Shown here: piece after piece, positions 11,701 through 20,632 of the stretch
Layout of the letters: each line of letters opens with the position of its first letter
How positions within the stretch are numbered: the stretch's first letter is position 1
Source of the DNA: Entoloma clypeatum
Lineage: Eukaryota; Basidiomycota; Agaricomycetes; Agaricales; Entolomataceae
Reading direction: 5' to 3'
Assembly: GCA_963565915.1 (NCBI GenBank)
Contig: OY751486.1
Coordinates: forward strand, 310,001-374,000
Length of the DNA: 64,000 bases
Notes under the pieces: generated by a model
What the model was told of the DNA's origin: nothing
Database searches by the model: none
The model's input: the letters and a program-made list of their open reading frames with translations, nothing else
Program-made: the position numbers and the translations under genes

Positions 11701-12405
11701 ATGGATCGCAATCGCAGAATTCCAGTACAATGACAAAGAACATCAAGCGACAAAGTACACACCATTCTATCTCAACTACGGTCTGCATCCTTGGAAGGGA
11801 GAACTTGTGTTGGAAGACACCAATCCGGCAGCAAACGACTTCTTGAAAAAACTCAAACAGGCACGAGAAGAAGCCAACGCAGCACTGAAACAGGCACAGG
11901 ATCAGATGAAGAAGACAGTTGACACACGACGAAGCCCGTCTCGGGATTACCGCATCGGAGACAAGGTGTGGCTGGAAGGGACTAACATCAGGACTGATCG
12001 TCCCTCAAAGAAACTTGACGCCCTCCGACACGGACCGTTCAAGGTCCTAGAGAAGAAAGGAGCTAGCGCATACCGTCTTGATCTTCCCAAAACCTGGAAA
12101 ATGATCCACCCTGTGTTCAACGAAACCCTGTGTTCAACGAAACCCTGTTATCGCCATACGAAACCCCGAAGTATGCCATTCAGAAAAAGAAGCCAGCCCC
12201 TGATCCGATCATCGTCGAAGGACGAGAAGAATACCATGTCTCCACGATCCTGGACTCTCAAAAATTCCGCGGAAAGATCCAGTACCTTGTCCAATGGGAA
12301 GGGTATGGCCCAGAAGAGAACACGTGGGAACCTCGGACTAATGTTCAGAACGCTCAAGACTTGATCCGAGACTTTCATCGGCAAAATCCATCGCGTCCAC
12401 AATAA
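8711..12405 (+). pseudogene. pol: Gypsy-A pol (protease, RT, RNase H, integrase, chromodomain), one frameshift
   Basis: It replicates and integrates the element. The pol frame overlaps the end of gag in the -1 register and needs no own ATG. In order it shows a protease motif DSG (about 8945), RT with YMDD near 9986, RNase H with ETDASGYAIG near 10428, an integrase zinc region H-x-H...CDTC (about 11128-11265), the DDE core (IGIDVVG, SDRGPQF, the E after GQA) and a C-terminal chromodomain (YLVQWEGYGPEENTWEP, about 12280-12340). A 17-bp tandem duplication at 12109-12142 throws the last 90 residues, including the chromodomain, out of frame. Otherwise the ORF is intact and the catalytic residues are present. 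Confidence 0.93.
8714..8720 (+). promoter_or_regulatory. Putative -1 frameshift heptamer, Gypsy-A
   Basis: GGATTTT is read G GAT TTT in the gag frame. The pol frame is closed by TGA at 8708-8710 just upstream and open from 8711, so the slip must fall in 8711-8738, where the heptamer lies. The related G GAU UUA is a known slippery site (mouse mammary tumour virus pro-pol). Confidence 0.6.
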
Positions 12406-12523
12406 AAGAACAAACTTTGAGAGCCATTTTTCCACATCGACTTCTGTCACATCGAGTTCCCCGCTCCAACTCTTCTCGCCCAACACGCCGTTCTTCTTAT
12501 ACCTTTCAAACATCATTTCTGCC

Positions 12524-12892
12524 ATGTCCAACATCACCGCCGCCTCCACCGATGCTTCCGATATCAACCCCACCATCACCACCCTCATCGGCGAAGCGCT
12601 CTCCATGCGCGACCAGATCCATGCGCTCGAAACCTCCGTCGCCGACATCCTTCACCGGCAGATGCATATCCGCCTTCATACCCTTTCCAATTTGCCAACC
12701 GCCCCCACCGCTGAGGAGAAACTCATCCTCAAAAACTATACCAACACCCTTGCTGTCGAGAACCGACGCCTTCGCCTCGCCGTTCGAGGTTTAGAGTTTG
12801 CCACGGCGGTAAACGATGAACTGATAAAGGATTGGGGTAACCGAGTTGACCCTGCCTGGGCCAATCCAAATGGCAACGATGGATGGGAGTAG
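12524..12892 (+). CDS. Extra 3' ORF of Gypsy-A, unknown function
   Basis: I do not recognise this 122-residue protein. It begins with an ATG in good context (GCCATGTCC), lies between the chromodomain and the 3' LTR, and stops at TAG 12890-12892, shortly before the LTR. It is rich in leucine, alanine and polar residues. Heptad-like stretches (IHALETSVADIL, NTLAVENRRLRLAVRGLEF) suggest a coiled coil, and the tail is acidic with WDP-like tryptophans. There is no signal peptide or membrane segment, so it is not env-like. Upstream (12406-12523) is pyrimidine-rich and could serve as a leader. It could be a captured host fragment or an accessory protein. Confidence 0.55.
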   Translation: MSNITAASTDASDINPTITTLIGEALSMRDQIHALETSVADILHRQMHIRLHTLSNLPTAPTAEEKLILKNYTNTLAVENRRLRLAVRGLEFATAVNDELIKDWGNRVDPAWANPNGNDGWE

Positions 12893-12929
12893 GTAGTCTG
12901 TGAGGACACAGACCTTGAGGAGGGGAACA

Positions 12930-13297
12930 TGTTACGGACTAACGACTACGGACGTATATGCTTACTTTTTCACTTTTACTCATCGGCCCCCGCTTACACA
13001 TATCGTATTATACTTTATTTCCTTTAGTATACTTCGCTCCCGCGCTGACTCGCTTTCCGCAGCTGTCTGACTCATTCCGCAGTCGTCTTACTCAGACGCA
13101 CTGCCTTCCGCAGTTATCTTACTCAGATACACTGCCTTGCGCAGCACTGACTCATATGCTATCGCCTATAGTCAGTACCTATATAAACCCTTTGTACTAT
13201 AGCTAGATTCCTTAGATTTAGCAATCACATTGCTCTTCCCCTTTCCATCTTCCTGCATACTCTGCCCGAACCTTGGAACGGTTTGTTACGCATAACA
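12930..13297 (+). repeat. Gypsy-A 3' LTR
   Basis: 368 bp, the same length as the 5' LTR with about three differences by eye. A purine tract (GAGGAGGGGAACA) ends directly before it and CCTGG follows it. Confidence 0.95.
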
Positions 13298-13447
13298 CCT
13301 GGGGAGAAATTTTTCAAAAAATGGACATTTGTGACCCATTTTTCGAAGTGTTCACAACCCATTGTGACCTGTGACATTTCCATGACAGTGTTCAGTTCAC
13401 AGTCCGGTGTGACATGTGACTGAACACTTGGTCGAAATAGTACAGTA

Positions 13448-14499
13448 GTGGATGTGACAAGTCCGATGTTTTGCAGAAAGGACCTGGCTTCAACTTATGT
13501 GTTGCGCCCCATTCTTTGATGTGGTCCTAGATTTTGGATTGGCTGATGTTGGAGGTTGAGAGGAGCGGATGTGCGGAGCGGATGCGCGGAGATGTAGATG
13601 TGAGAAGGAGGATGAGGATGAAAGGTAATGGCAGCATATAGTGACGTATAAGACGTTAATATTCGAACTGAGGAACTACAACGGAATTCATACTACTTAT
13701 ACAGTAGTAAACCAGAAGTGGGTCAGTAACTACTATAGGTAAGGTGCGGATGTCGGAGTTAGTCATCGGAGCAATTGGAGTATGGAGAGGAGTAAATGCG
13801 AAATCAACATCAAGATGTCTACTTGTCAGCATAATTAGAATGTTAACTAGTTGAGATGTCAATAAGTACTATTATGAAATCATTGGATGTCGGATTGGAT
13901 AAATTGTCGAAGTCATCGGATGTGTTGGTGTGAATTGCATGGTTATGACAATCACCTTCATCACCACGATGTAATTATAGGCTCACCAAACTATGCGTCA
14001 CATCTCTCGTCTCATCATGTCTTTGGTCTTATCCCATGTCTTGTCTATGCCCCCACTGCATCATGTTTACATTTAATTCTTCAGGCCTGTTTCGGCCATT
14101 ACCACAAACTGGACAAATGGGTCAGATCGATCACATGATTCAGAATTCCAGACAAATGCACAAAGGCTCATGTGTGGTGGCCAAAGTGGTTCAATCTGTC
14201 CCACCCTATGTTGACTTTGCAGGCCTCCAGGGTCAGATTCATGCATTGTCTAGGAGTTATAACACAAAAGAATCAAACACACCTCATGGGGCTAAGCAGC
14301 AAGCTGGCAGACAGTGCTCAGGCCCTTTGAGGTTGTTGTTGCTTTGCACATGCGAACTGTGGATAATGAATACAGTAATTGACTGGTCTTCTGTACACCA
14401 GAAATGAATTTGCCTCCCATTTGACACTGTCAATACAAACTCAGAAACTGAGAACCTAAAACTCATTCACTATAGAGAGAGATGCTATGTTATGAGTTT
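13448..14499. other. Intergenic stretch without recognisable gene
   Basis: Short open frames only. The left part repeats CGGAGCGGATG and TCGGA words like those at 1-777, so it is the other side of the same flank. Nothing else can be supported. Confidence 0.45.
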
Positions 14500-14529
14500 T
14501 AGGGCAATCGGTCCACTGTGGATAGTGTT

Positions 14530-15033
14530 CAAGGGTTCAGTCCAGTCTGGTTTTTTGACCAAAAAATTGATGAACTGGAGACTGGCAGTTCATTTTTTTT
14601 TCTCAAAGTCTGAAAAAACTGGACTGGACTGGTAAAGACTGGTTTAAATCAATTTAAACTGGTAAAATCCTCAACCATCTATAAACCTACCAAAAGCCTG
14701 TTTTTTCAAATCAAAAACTTGAAAATATACTCAATCTGTTATCAATAACATGTTTCTCAAGCATTTTGGATATAAACTCTTGTAAGTATGATTGAAAACT
14801 GTATAAAAGAACATCTTTGCCCATAAAAGCACAGTTTTTGAAAGAATATATAGTCAAAAACTGGAACCAGTTCATATTTTCCAGACCCAAAACTAGAACT
14901 GGGGGTGAACCAGTCCAATTTTCTTCCAAATTTGGAGAGACTGGAGACTGGTTGAGCTCAAAATCAGTGAGACCTGAACTGCCAGTTCAGGTCTCTTCCA
15001 GTCCAGTCCAGTCCAGTTCAGGTTCATTTTCCA
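14530..15033. repeat. CTGGA-rich degenerate inverted repeat
   Basis: The left side (about 14530-14660) reads repeatedly ACTGGACTGG and GAACTGGAGACTGG. The right side (about 14880-15033) carries the complement CCAGTCCAGTCCAGT. Inside the right side is a perfect 27-nt palindrome at 14969-14995 (13-bp arms, one central base). This looks like a decayed foldback or MITE-like element; no target duplication was found. Confidence 0.45.
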
Positions 15034-15430
15034 TGATCCGGTAATCAATCATTAATCCTCATGCCAAAAAATGTTGAAAAGATGGTAGTTCACCCCCCAA
15101 GAGAGCATACACAACAGTCTCATGTCCAGGACACCTTCAAATCCTCTGTGGAACACATGTGCATGATTTGGCATACACAAGATAGCCAGATGTTGGGTGA
15201 GGATTGAGAACAAGTCAGTGTACAGTTGAGTGATGGTGTACAGAAGACTGGTCAATTACTGTAAACAAATAGTCCGGAAAGTGCCGAACTCGACACGTGA
15301 CTGGGATGTCCTGACGGAAGGGTCAAAAATCTTGATTCCCTTGTTTTTTTGCCCTTCCAACATTGTAGGCCCTTTGATACACAACCTGTATATTAGGGTC
15401 AACTTATTAAACTGTCGAGTACTACTTCAC
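15034..15430. other. Intergenic, nothing recognised
   Basis: AT-richer sequence with no credible ORF, repeat or motif. Confidence 0.4.
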
Positions 15431-15439
15431 GTATTTGCT

Positions 15440-16110
15440 AGAACGATGGAGGTAGAGCCATGGCATCTCTCGCGATTGGCAGTCATGTCGCTCCCTTACT
15501 CGTGAATATAGTGGTCCGTCTCGTGGTGCTGCCTTGTTATTCTCTCGTCGACGACGTGGGGTGGCGGGTCTCGTGGTGTAGTTGTCTCGTCTCCTGGTGG
15601 GTCCCGTCATACAGCCGTCTCGCCCCTTCCAACCGGCTCGCCACTTCGTCGATGAGGGGGGGCTCGTGGCGCAGGTGTCTCCTCTCGTCGACGATGAGTG
15701 GGGTGGAAGACTCCGTCACGGACTGTGTCATCTCATCTCCCTCGACGAGATGGTGCGCCGGGTTTCGTGGTGCAGCCACAACAGTGGTGGGTTATGGTGT
15801 GTGCAGCCGTCTCGTGTTTTCGTCGGCGTCCCCCTCTCCACCGATGAGACCCGTCCTTTCGTCGACGAGGAGAGGAGTGGTAGGGTCGCCTGGTTCTGCC
15901 GCCTCGTCCTTTCGTCGACGACGTGAGCTGGCGGTGGGGTTGCCTCGTTACTTGAGGCGTGGGCGAGACTGAGCATGCCAATGTCGTCGAGACCTGGTGT
16001 GGTGAGTCTCATGGTGCAGCTGTCTCGTCCTGGTGGGTCTCGTCGTACAGCTGTCTCGCCCCTTCGTTTATGAGGTGGGTCTCGTGGCGCATCGAGCAGT
16101 TCAGTTTCTC
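15440..16110. repeat. GC-rich degenerate repeat tract
   Basis: The palindromic word TCGTCGACGA and variants occur about eight times, mixed with GTCTCGTGGTG(C/T)AG. A longer block at about 15587-15674 (TCTCGTC...CTGGTGGGTC...TACAGC) returns in diverged form at about 16021-16093. ORFs run through both strands because of the composition, but none has protein-like features. Confidence 0.45.
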
Positions 16111-17424
16111 TGCGTTGTCTGCTTGATCTGCCCAGGGACACGGGTTTCGTAGGGCGGGGCTCTGGGGGAAACAATGGATTTTACATGCTCGTGAGGACTT
16201 GGCAAAAGGAAACGGTGCGCGAGTCGTCGAAGAAGGGGTCTCGAGAAAGGGGAGGTGGCTTGGATGAGTGGGAGACGAGGGACGAGTGAGACAAGGGGCA
16301 GGAGTGGCGGATGTTGCGTAGGAGAGGAGGACGGCGGCTGTAGTGCACATCGCGTAGGTCGACGTCGACGACGAAGGGTTGACAAGGGGACGCGCGTCGT
16401 TCACGGAGTGCCATGGGCGGATTCTTGTGTGCCAGAGAGTGGGGATCCAGAGGCAGATCACGACAGACGTTCCGTCGCCAAGGAAAGTGGGGAGGGAAGT
16501 GGAGGTGTGTGGGTAGAAGGGGTCGTTCCGTCAGCGAGGGAGTTGGGTGAGAGAGCGTGGACTGGTGGGCGGCGATGGTGGGACACAGACACGGGCTCCG
16601 TGACGAGGCGAGCCTGTCAGCAGAAGGGGGTGAAGTCATCAGCACAGACGACGGCGAATCTGCCGCCGTCGTTGTTGTTGATGGTGTGGTGAAGGACATA
16701 CCTTTTTCCCGGGCTCTGATCGCCGTCGTCGAAGAAGTGATAAGGGGTTGAGGCATCCGAGGCGGGGGCGAGGTCGAAGGAATGGAATGGGACGAGCGGC
16801 AACAGATGTCGTCGTCAACGAAGTGCCGAGATCTTGATGCATCCGAGGAGGGGTGAGTTGAAAGAATAGAGACGCGATGCCAGGGACTACTCCCCGGAAG
16901 AACGTCCCTCGCCCAGCGACGAGGGAGAGAGGAGCCCAGATGCACGACCTTCCTCGTGCGTCGATTTATTGTGGACGGATGCCAAATGTGGGAAAATTCC
17001 CACAGCAACCCGAAACAGGTGAGATCTTGAGATCTTCGCACAATCCGCATTGGTCGGCGACGATCGCGGACTCGGTACATTCGTTCCGTGAGGCTGTAAG
17101 TACACTGGCTGTGCCATGGCTGCACGAGGACCACCTTGTGAGTGTCTAGCTTTCACGGAGACTGCACGGAAGCGGGTTCCGTGCACTCTCCCTCTGTGGT
17201 CCGCACTGGCTCCTTCTCTGTCACGAGGACGATGTTCTACTGGGGAGTAGTCAACATCAATCTCTCGTCATCTGCGTCTGGATGCCTGTGTCTGGTCATC
17301 AAGCTACGACGGGACCCTTCGTCGACGCTCTGTTCCCTCCAGCGGCTACTCTGGATGCGTGGCCACTCTGCCTGCCTCATCGCTTGGTCGACGACGCCAC
17401 ATTCGTGACCACATTCATCCTAGT
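16111..17424. other. GC-rich stretch without supported gene
   Basis: A 317-codon open frame on the minus strand (16181-17134) has a Ser/Pro/Arg-rich, patternless translation and is probably composition-driven. A perfect 8-bp hairpin GCACGGAA/TTCCGTGC lies at about 17164-17184. Nothing else can be supported. Confidence 0.4.
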
Positions 17425-18892
17425 CAAACTCCTTCCCATGCTGAAGAACAAGATCATCCCGCGACAGATATCGCTTGAAACCTTGAAACCTCGCTCCCCC
17501 CCCTTTGGAAATCGACAATACGATAATTGACGTCATGTCGGTGCCATGGACGCCTTCTCCTGTCGGCGCGACCAGGGTCGCGCTCCTCAACAACTTCGGG
17601 GCTGCGGGATCGAACACCGCTCTTCTTCTTGAAGAGCATTTGGACAGCCCGCGTTTGCCTGAAGCGCCAGACATGCACTTCATTTTTGGGATGTCGGCCA
17701 AGGATGAAGTCGTGCTTGAAGCCCTACGCACAATGTACTTGCATTTCCTCAGGAGTTCCGATGGCGCTTCGCTCCCTGATGTCGTCCACTGCACGTCGAC
17801 AGCTCCATGACCATCGCCTTTCCGTCTCTGCGAGCAGCATTAGTGACCTCGCCGAGAAGCTCAGCAAAGCCCTCCCCGTTATGACGAAGTCCAAGAAGGG
17901 ACGCGTCGTTTTTGTATTTTCCGGACAGGACCTCGGAATAGGACGCCTTCTATACCGCACAACACCTCTAGAGTTTCAAACAACATATTGTTACTGCCAA
18001 AATATCTTAATCAAGGCTGGCTTCCCGGGGGTTCTCTCGATCATAAACGTGGATATAGGCGCTCAGACGAGCGGCTTATCTGTACTTGTAGAATTCGAGG
18101 CATATCAAGCGGTGATTTTCTCTCTTGAATATGCTCTGGCACAACTCTGGATTTCTTGGGGAATATCCCCGGTCACGGTCGTTGGACATAGAGGTACATC
18201 TTCCATCCATCCGTTTAACAAGTAAACTCACCGTCTCAATTATTTCCTCAGCCTTGGGGAATATGCTGCGTTGGCCATTGCGGATGCTTTGTTCCTAGAT
18301 CACGCACTTTTCGTCGTTGCAAAACGTGTGCGGTTGATGGTCCAACAGTGCGCTGTGAACAGCACCGGAATGATTGCCGTGAATTTGGGACCAGGGGCGG
18401 TGGAGGACCTGTTAGTGCTACAATAGCCCCATCGACTGTGTTGCATCTGGTCCGTTGCTCGAACTCAGGGCGTTCAAGGCTCATCTGGATAAGGAGGTCG
18501 GCTGCAAGAGCATCCTGCTCAGATTGCCGTTCGGTTACCATAGTTGTGCGATGTCTCCTTTACAGGAGGATCTCACGGCCTTTGCTCGTCTCGTCGCGCT
18601 CAACGCGCCGACCATTCTCGTTGTCTCCACTGTCCTAGGTGATCTGGTCCTTCCAGGCGATAAATCCGTCTTTGACTCAGAATACTTTGCACGTCACTGC
18701 GAGGAACCTGTCCAGTTTGAAAAGGGTATTCGTAGTCTAATGTCGAAGCCCTCTTTCGAACCAGTCGACGCTTGGATCGAAATCGGACCTCATACCACGA
18801 CGCTTCCCATGTTGAAGTCGAACAACGGCATTATAATCTCCCGCCCTTTTTTTCCTTGTGTCGATTACATGTCTGTTGGGTGGAGACACTGA
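17425..18892 (+). pseudogene. Relic of a fungal non-reducing polyketide synthase (end of KS, then acyltransferase)
   Basis: The piece starts inside the ketosynthase: KLLPMLKNKIIPRQIS, then VPWTPSPVGATRVALLNNFG and AAGSNTALLLEE, the end of a KS domain of the orsellinic-acid-synthase type. A linker and an acyltransferase follow (VVFVFSGQ; VGH then LGEYAALAIADA, interrupted by a likely 58-bp intron at 18194-18251; later LPFGYHSCAMSPLQ and IEIGPHTT). Breaks seen: an extra C in the run at 17496-17503, a shift near 17790, two extra bases at the splice junction in the active-site GHSLGEY, and a shift near 18413. The KS active site, product-template, ACP and thioesterase parts are absent. It is a decayed fragment; no neighbouring cluster genes are seen. 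Confidence 0.85.
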
Positions 18893-19143
18893 TATGCTCT
18901 CGTCGTGACCACATCCTCCTTGTGTAGCTCCTAAATTTTCTGGATTTTCGTAGACAACATTTGTAAACTTTTTATGCAACAATAATAATCACATTTGCCC
19001 TTCCGATCGATTAGGCACAAAAAGCCCTCAGTAAGTACCGTAATTTTGCGCAGGTTTGACACGCGAAGCTCGCTCCACAAAAAGTACCATGATTTTTACA
19101 GGAGCCCGCGCGATATAAATTAGTAAGCGACAGGACGAGGTTG
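18893..19143. other. Intergenic between PKS relic and FYVE gene
   Basis: Short AT-rich stretch that includes the 3' side of the minus-strand FYVE gene. No feature recognised. Confidence 0.4.
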
Positions 19144-20288
19144 CTAGAAAGTGGAGGTCAAAAAAGGAGACCGGATAGCCGTGACGGGCGCGTCGTGTTG
19201 ACACGGAAATCGGTATTGAAACTCGCCATCCTTGATGATGGGGCTCTCTCTCCGGCGTTTCTCCTCAAGTTCCTGCTGTTCCATCTCGAGCTCGTACGAG
19301 GCTTTGGCGCCGAGGACGGGCGGACGATAGCCAGCCATTGCAGGCTCATGTTTTGGGGTCCAGCGACCTCCGCCGGTGGCTTTGCACAAGCGGCTTGAGT
19401 GTCTGAGGGGATAGGCATCAAATTCACCGTAAGAACACTTTTTGAGCTCGCCGGGGAGTGGGCGGTGTGAGGCATGAGCGGTGGAGCGACGCATGCCGTC
19501 AAGGATGGGTACACTTGGTGTAGTGCGTAGCGAGCGGGGTCTGCGCGGGACTGGGGGGGGGAAGTCAAAGGATGCGAGACGGGGGCGAACATCAGAGGGG
19601 GAGGAAAGGGGGGAGGGGGTGCCGGAGGCTGGGGAGGCAGAGAAGTGGGGCTTGAGCATGGAGATGGGGTAGGAAAAGAGGCGGAGGATGGTGGGGCGGA
19701 TGAGGTCCGGGGTGTGTGGGGTGGAAGGATTACCATGGAGCTGGTCCCAGCAGTCATCGCAGATGCGACTGTTGAGGATGGGGGACTCAGGGGACTCGTA
19801 GGTGGAGAGAGGGAAGTTGCGGGGGGGATTCAGGAACGTGAGGTTCGAGGTGTTGAGCAGCCCCGTCGTCTGGGACGTGCACAACGCGCAGAAGACGCCC
19901 CCGCACTTGCGGCAGTGCTGTGGAAAAAGCTGGGTGAGCCAATGGGGTCCACAAGGGGGGCCAGTCACGACTCACGTGTTTCCGCTCAAACACGGAGAAC
20001 TCGACGCGGCAGTAGAAGTTGTCGCACCGCGACGCCAGAAAGTCTGGCTGTCATGGCGTCAGCGCGGAGTCTAACCAAGCGGACGGTTTGACAAACCTTC
20101 CACAGGGCCTTTGGGAGCAAGATGGCAAGATGTTCATTTGTATGCTTGGGGATACTGTGGAGACTGGATGCTGAAGAGGACGCGCAGCTGTGGGTGAGGG
20201 AAGGCAGTTGGGAATAGCATAATTCTGGGGAGACTATCCGAGGAACCAGATGGGCAGCGAGGGACGGGTTCGCAGTGAATGCAGACAT
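19144..20288 (-). CDS. FYVE zinc-finger protein (3 exons)
   Basis: The model is join of 20288-20097, 20047-19976 and 19917-19144, with GT-AG introns of 49 and 58 bp, giving 345 residues. FYVE domains bind phosphatidylinositol 3-phosphate on endosomes and vacuoles. The finger spans about residues 63-155: W-K-PDFLASRCDNFYC, then RKHHCRKCGGVFCALC, built only when intron 2 joins FERKH to HCRKCG, and RICDDCW as the last pair. The first pair is C-x4-C instead of the usual C-x2-C, and a long insert (TSNLTFLNPP...) precedes the last pair. The C-terminal half is Pro/Ser-rich and probably disordered, with a short charged helix (ELEMEQQELEEKRRRE). It is divergent from the neighbouring AreA-like gene across 344 bp. 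No damage is seen. Confidence 0.88.
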
Positions 20289-20632
20289 GAGAGCGTGGTT
20301 AGGGATTGGAGACGATCGTTTTCCGTAACGTTTAGAGACCTAGGAATAAATTCTAAACCATTTGAAAACCCTTGATGTGAGCATAGAGCCAAATGCGAAT
20401 TGTGACTGATTTGTGACTGATTTGGCAGGCACGAGGCTCGCCTAAGAGATTTAGGAAATAATTTCGTCCCTCCGGAAGAAATTCACAACACGTTGTCTGT
20501 CACCTGCCAGGGCGGAATCAGGCGGAATCAGACCTGAATTAGATCGGGGCTCTGTTAATATTATAATGTCGTAATGCGCACACTGTTTTTTTGCGCAGTG
20601 TCGCCAACGTTCCCCGCTTGTCCAGGAACTCC
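20289..20632. promoter_or_regulatory. Divergent intergenic promoter region
   Basis: The 344 bp between the two start codons contain two tandem exact duplications: TGTGACTGATT (about 20401-20421) and GGCGGAATCA (20511-20530). An AT-rich TTAATATTATAAT stretch at about 20553 could serve the plus-strand gene. Which factors bind is unknown. Confidence 0.4.

Larger units (their letters stand above)
1005..13297 (+). mobile_element. Gypsy-A: Ty3/gypsy chromovirus (Tf1/sushi-like), with Copia-A nested inside
   Basis: It has LTRs at both ends and a 5-bp target duplication CCTGG (1000-1004 and 13298-13302). The internal order is gag, protease, RT, RNase H, integrase, chromodomain, then an extra 3' ORF. 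Without Copia-A and its duplicated site it is about 6.5 kb. The two LTRs differ at about three positions by eye, so the insertion is fairly young. Yet gag has two frame breaks and pol one, so this copy is not autonomous. It sits inside the TIR element. Confidence 0.93.
780..13445. mobile_element. Short TIR element (MITE-like, TA target site), split by Gypsy-A
   Basis: The left end (780-804) and the reverse complement of the right end (13421-13445) match over 25 bp with one mismatch, both starting CTGTAC(C/T)ATTTCGACC. Both outer ends abut TA (778-779 and 13446-13447), the duplication typical of Tc1/mariner-like elements. Without Gypsy-A and its duplicated site the element is about 368 bp and encodes nothing. 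Subterminal parts carry repeated GTGTTCAC and GTGACCTGTGAC words in both halves. The superfamily is inferred from TA and TIR length only. Confidence 0.65.

Noticed and set aside
12524..12892. Env-like protein in Gypsy-A
   Set aside because: No signal peptide, membrane segment or cysteine pattern; soluble and coiled-coil-like instead.
15728..16174. 148-codon minus-strand ORF in the GC-rich repeat tract
   Set aside because: It mirrors the degenerate repeat (HETRH-like words) and has no homology I recognise.
16181..17134. 317-codon open frame on the minus strand
   Set aside because: The translation is patternless Ser/Pro/Arg-rich with no domain, and other frames of this GC-rich tract are open too; probably chance.
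17505..18892. Functional small acyltransferase gene
   Set aside because: Several frame breaks, a damaged active-site junction and missing neighbouring domains mark it as a relic.
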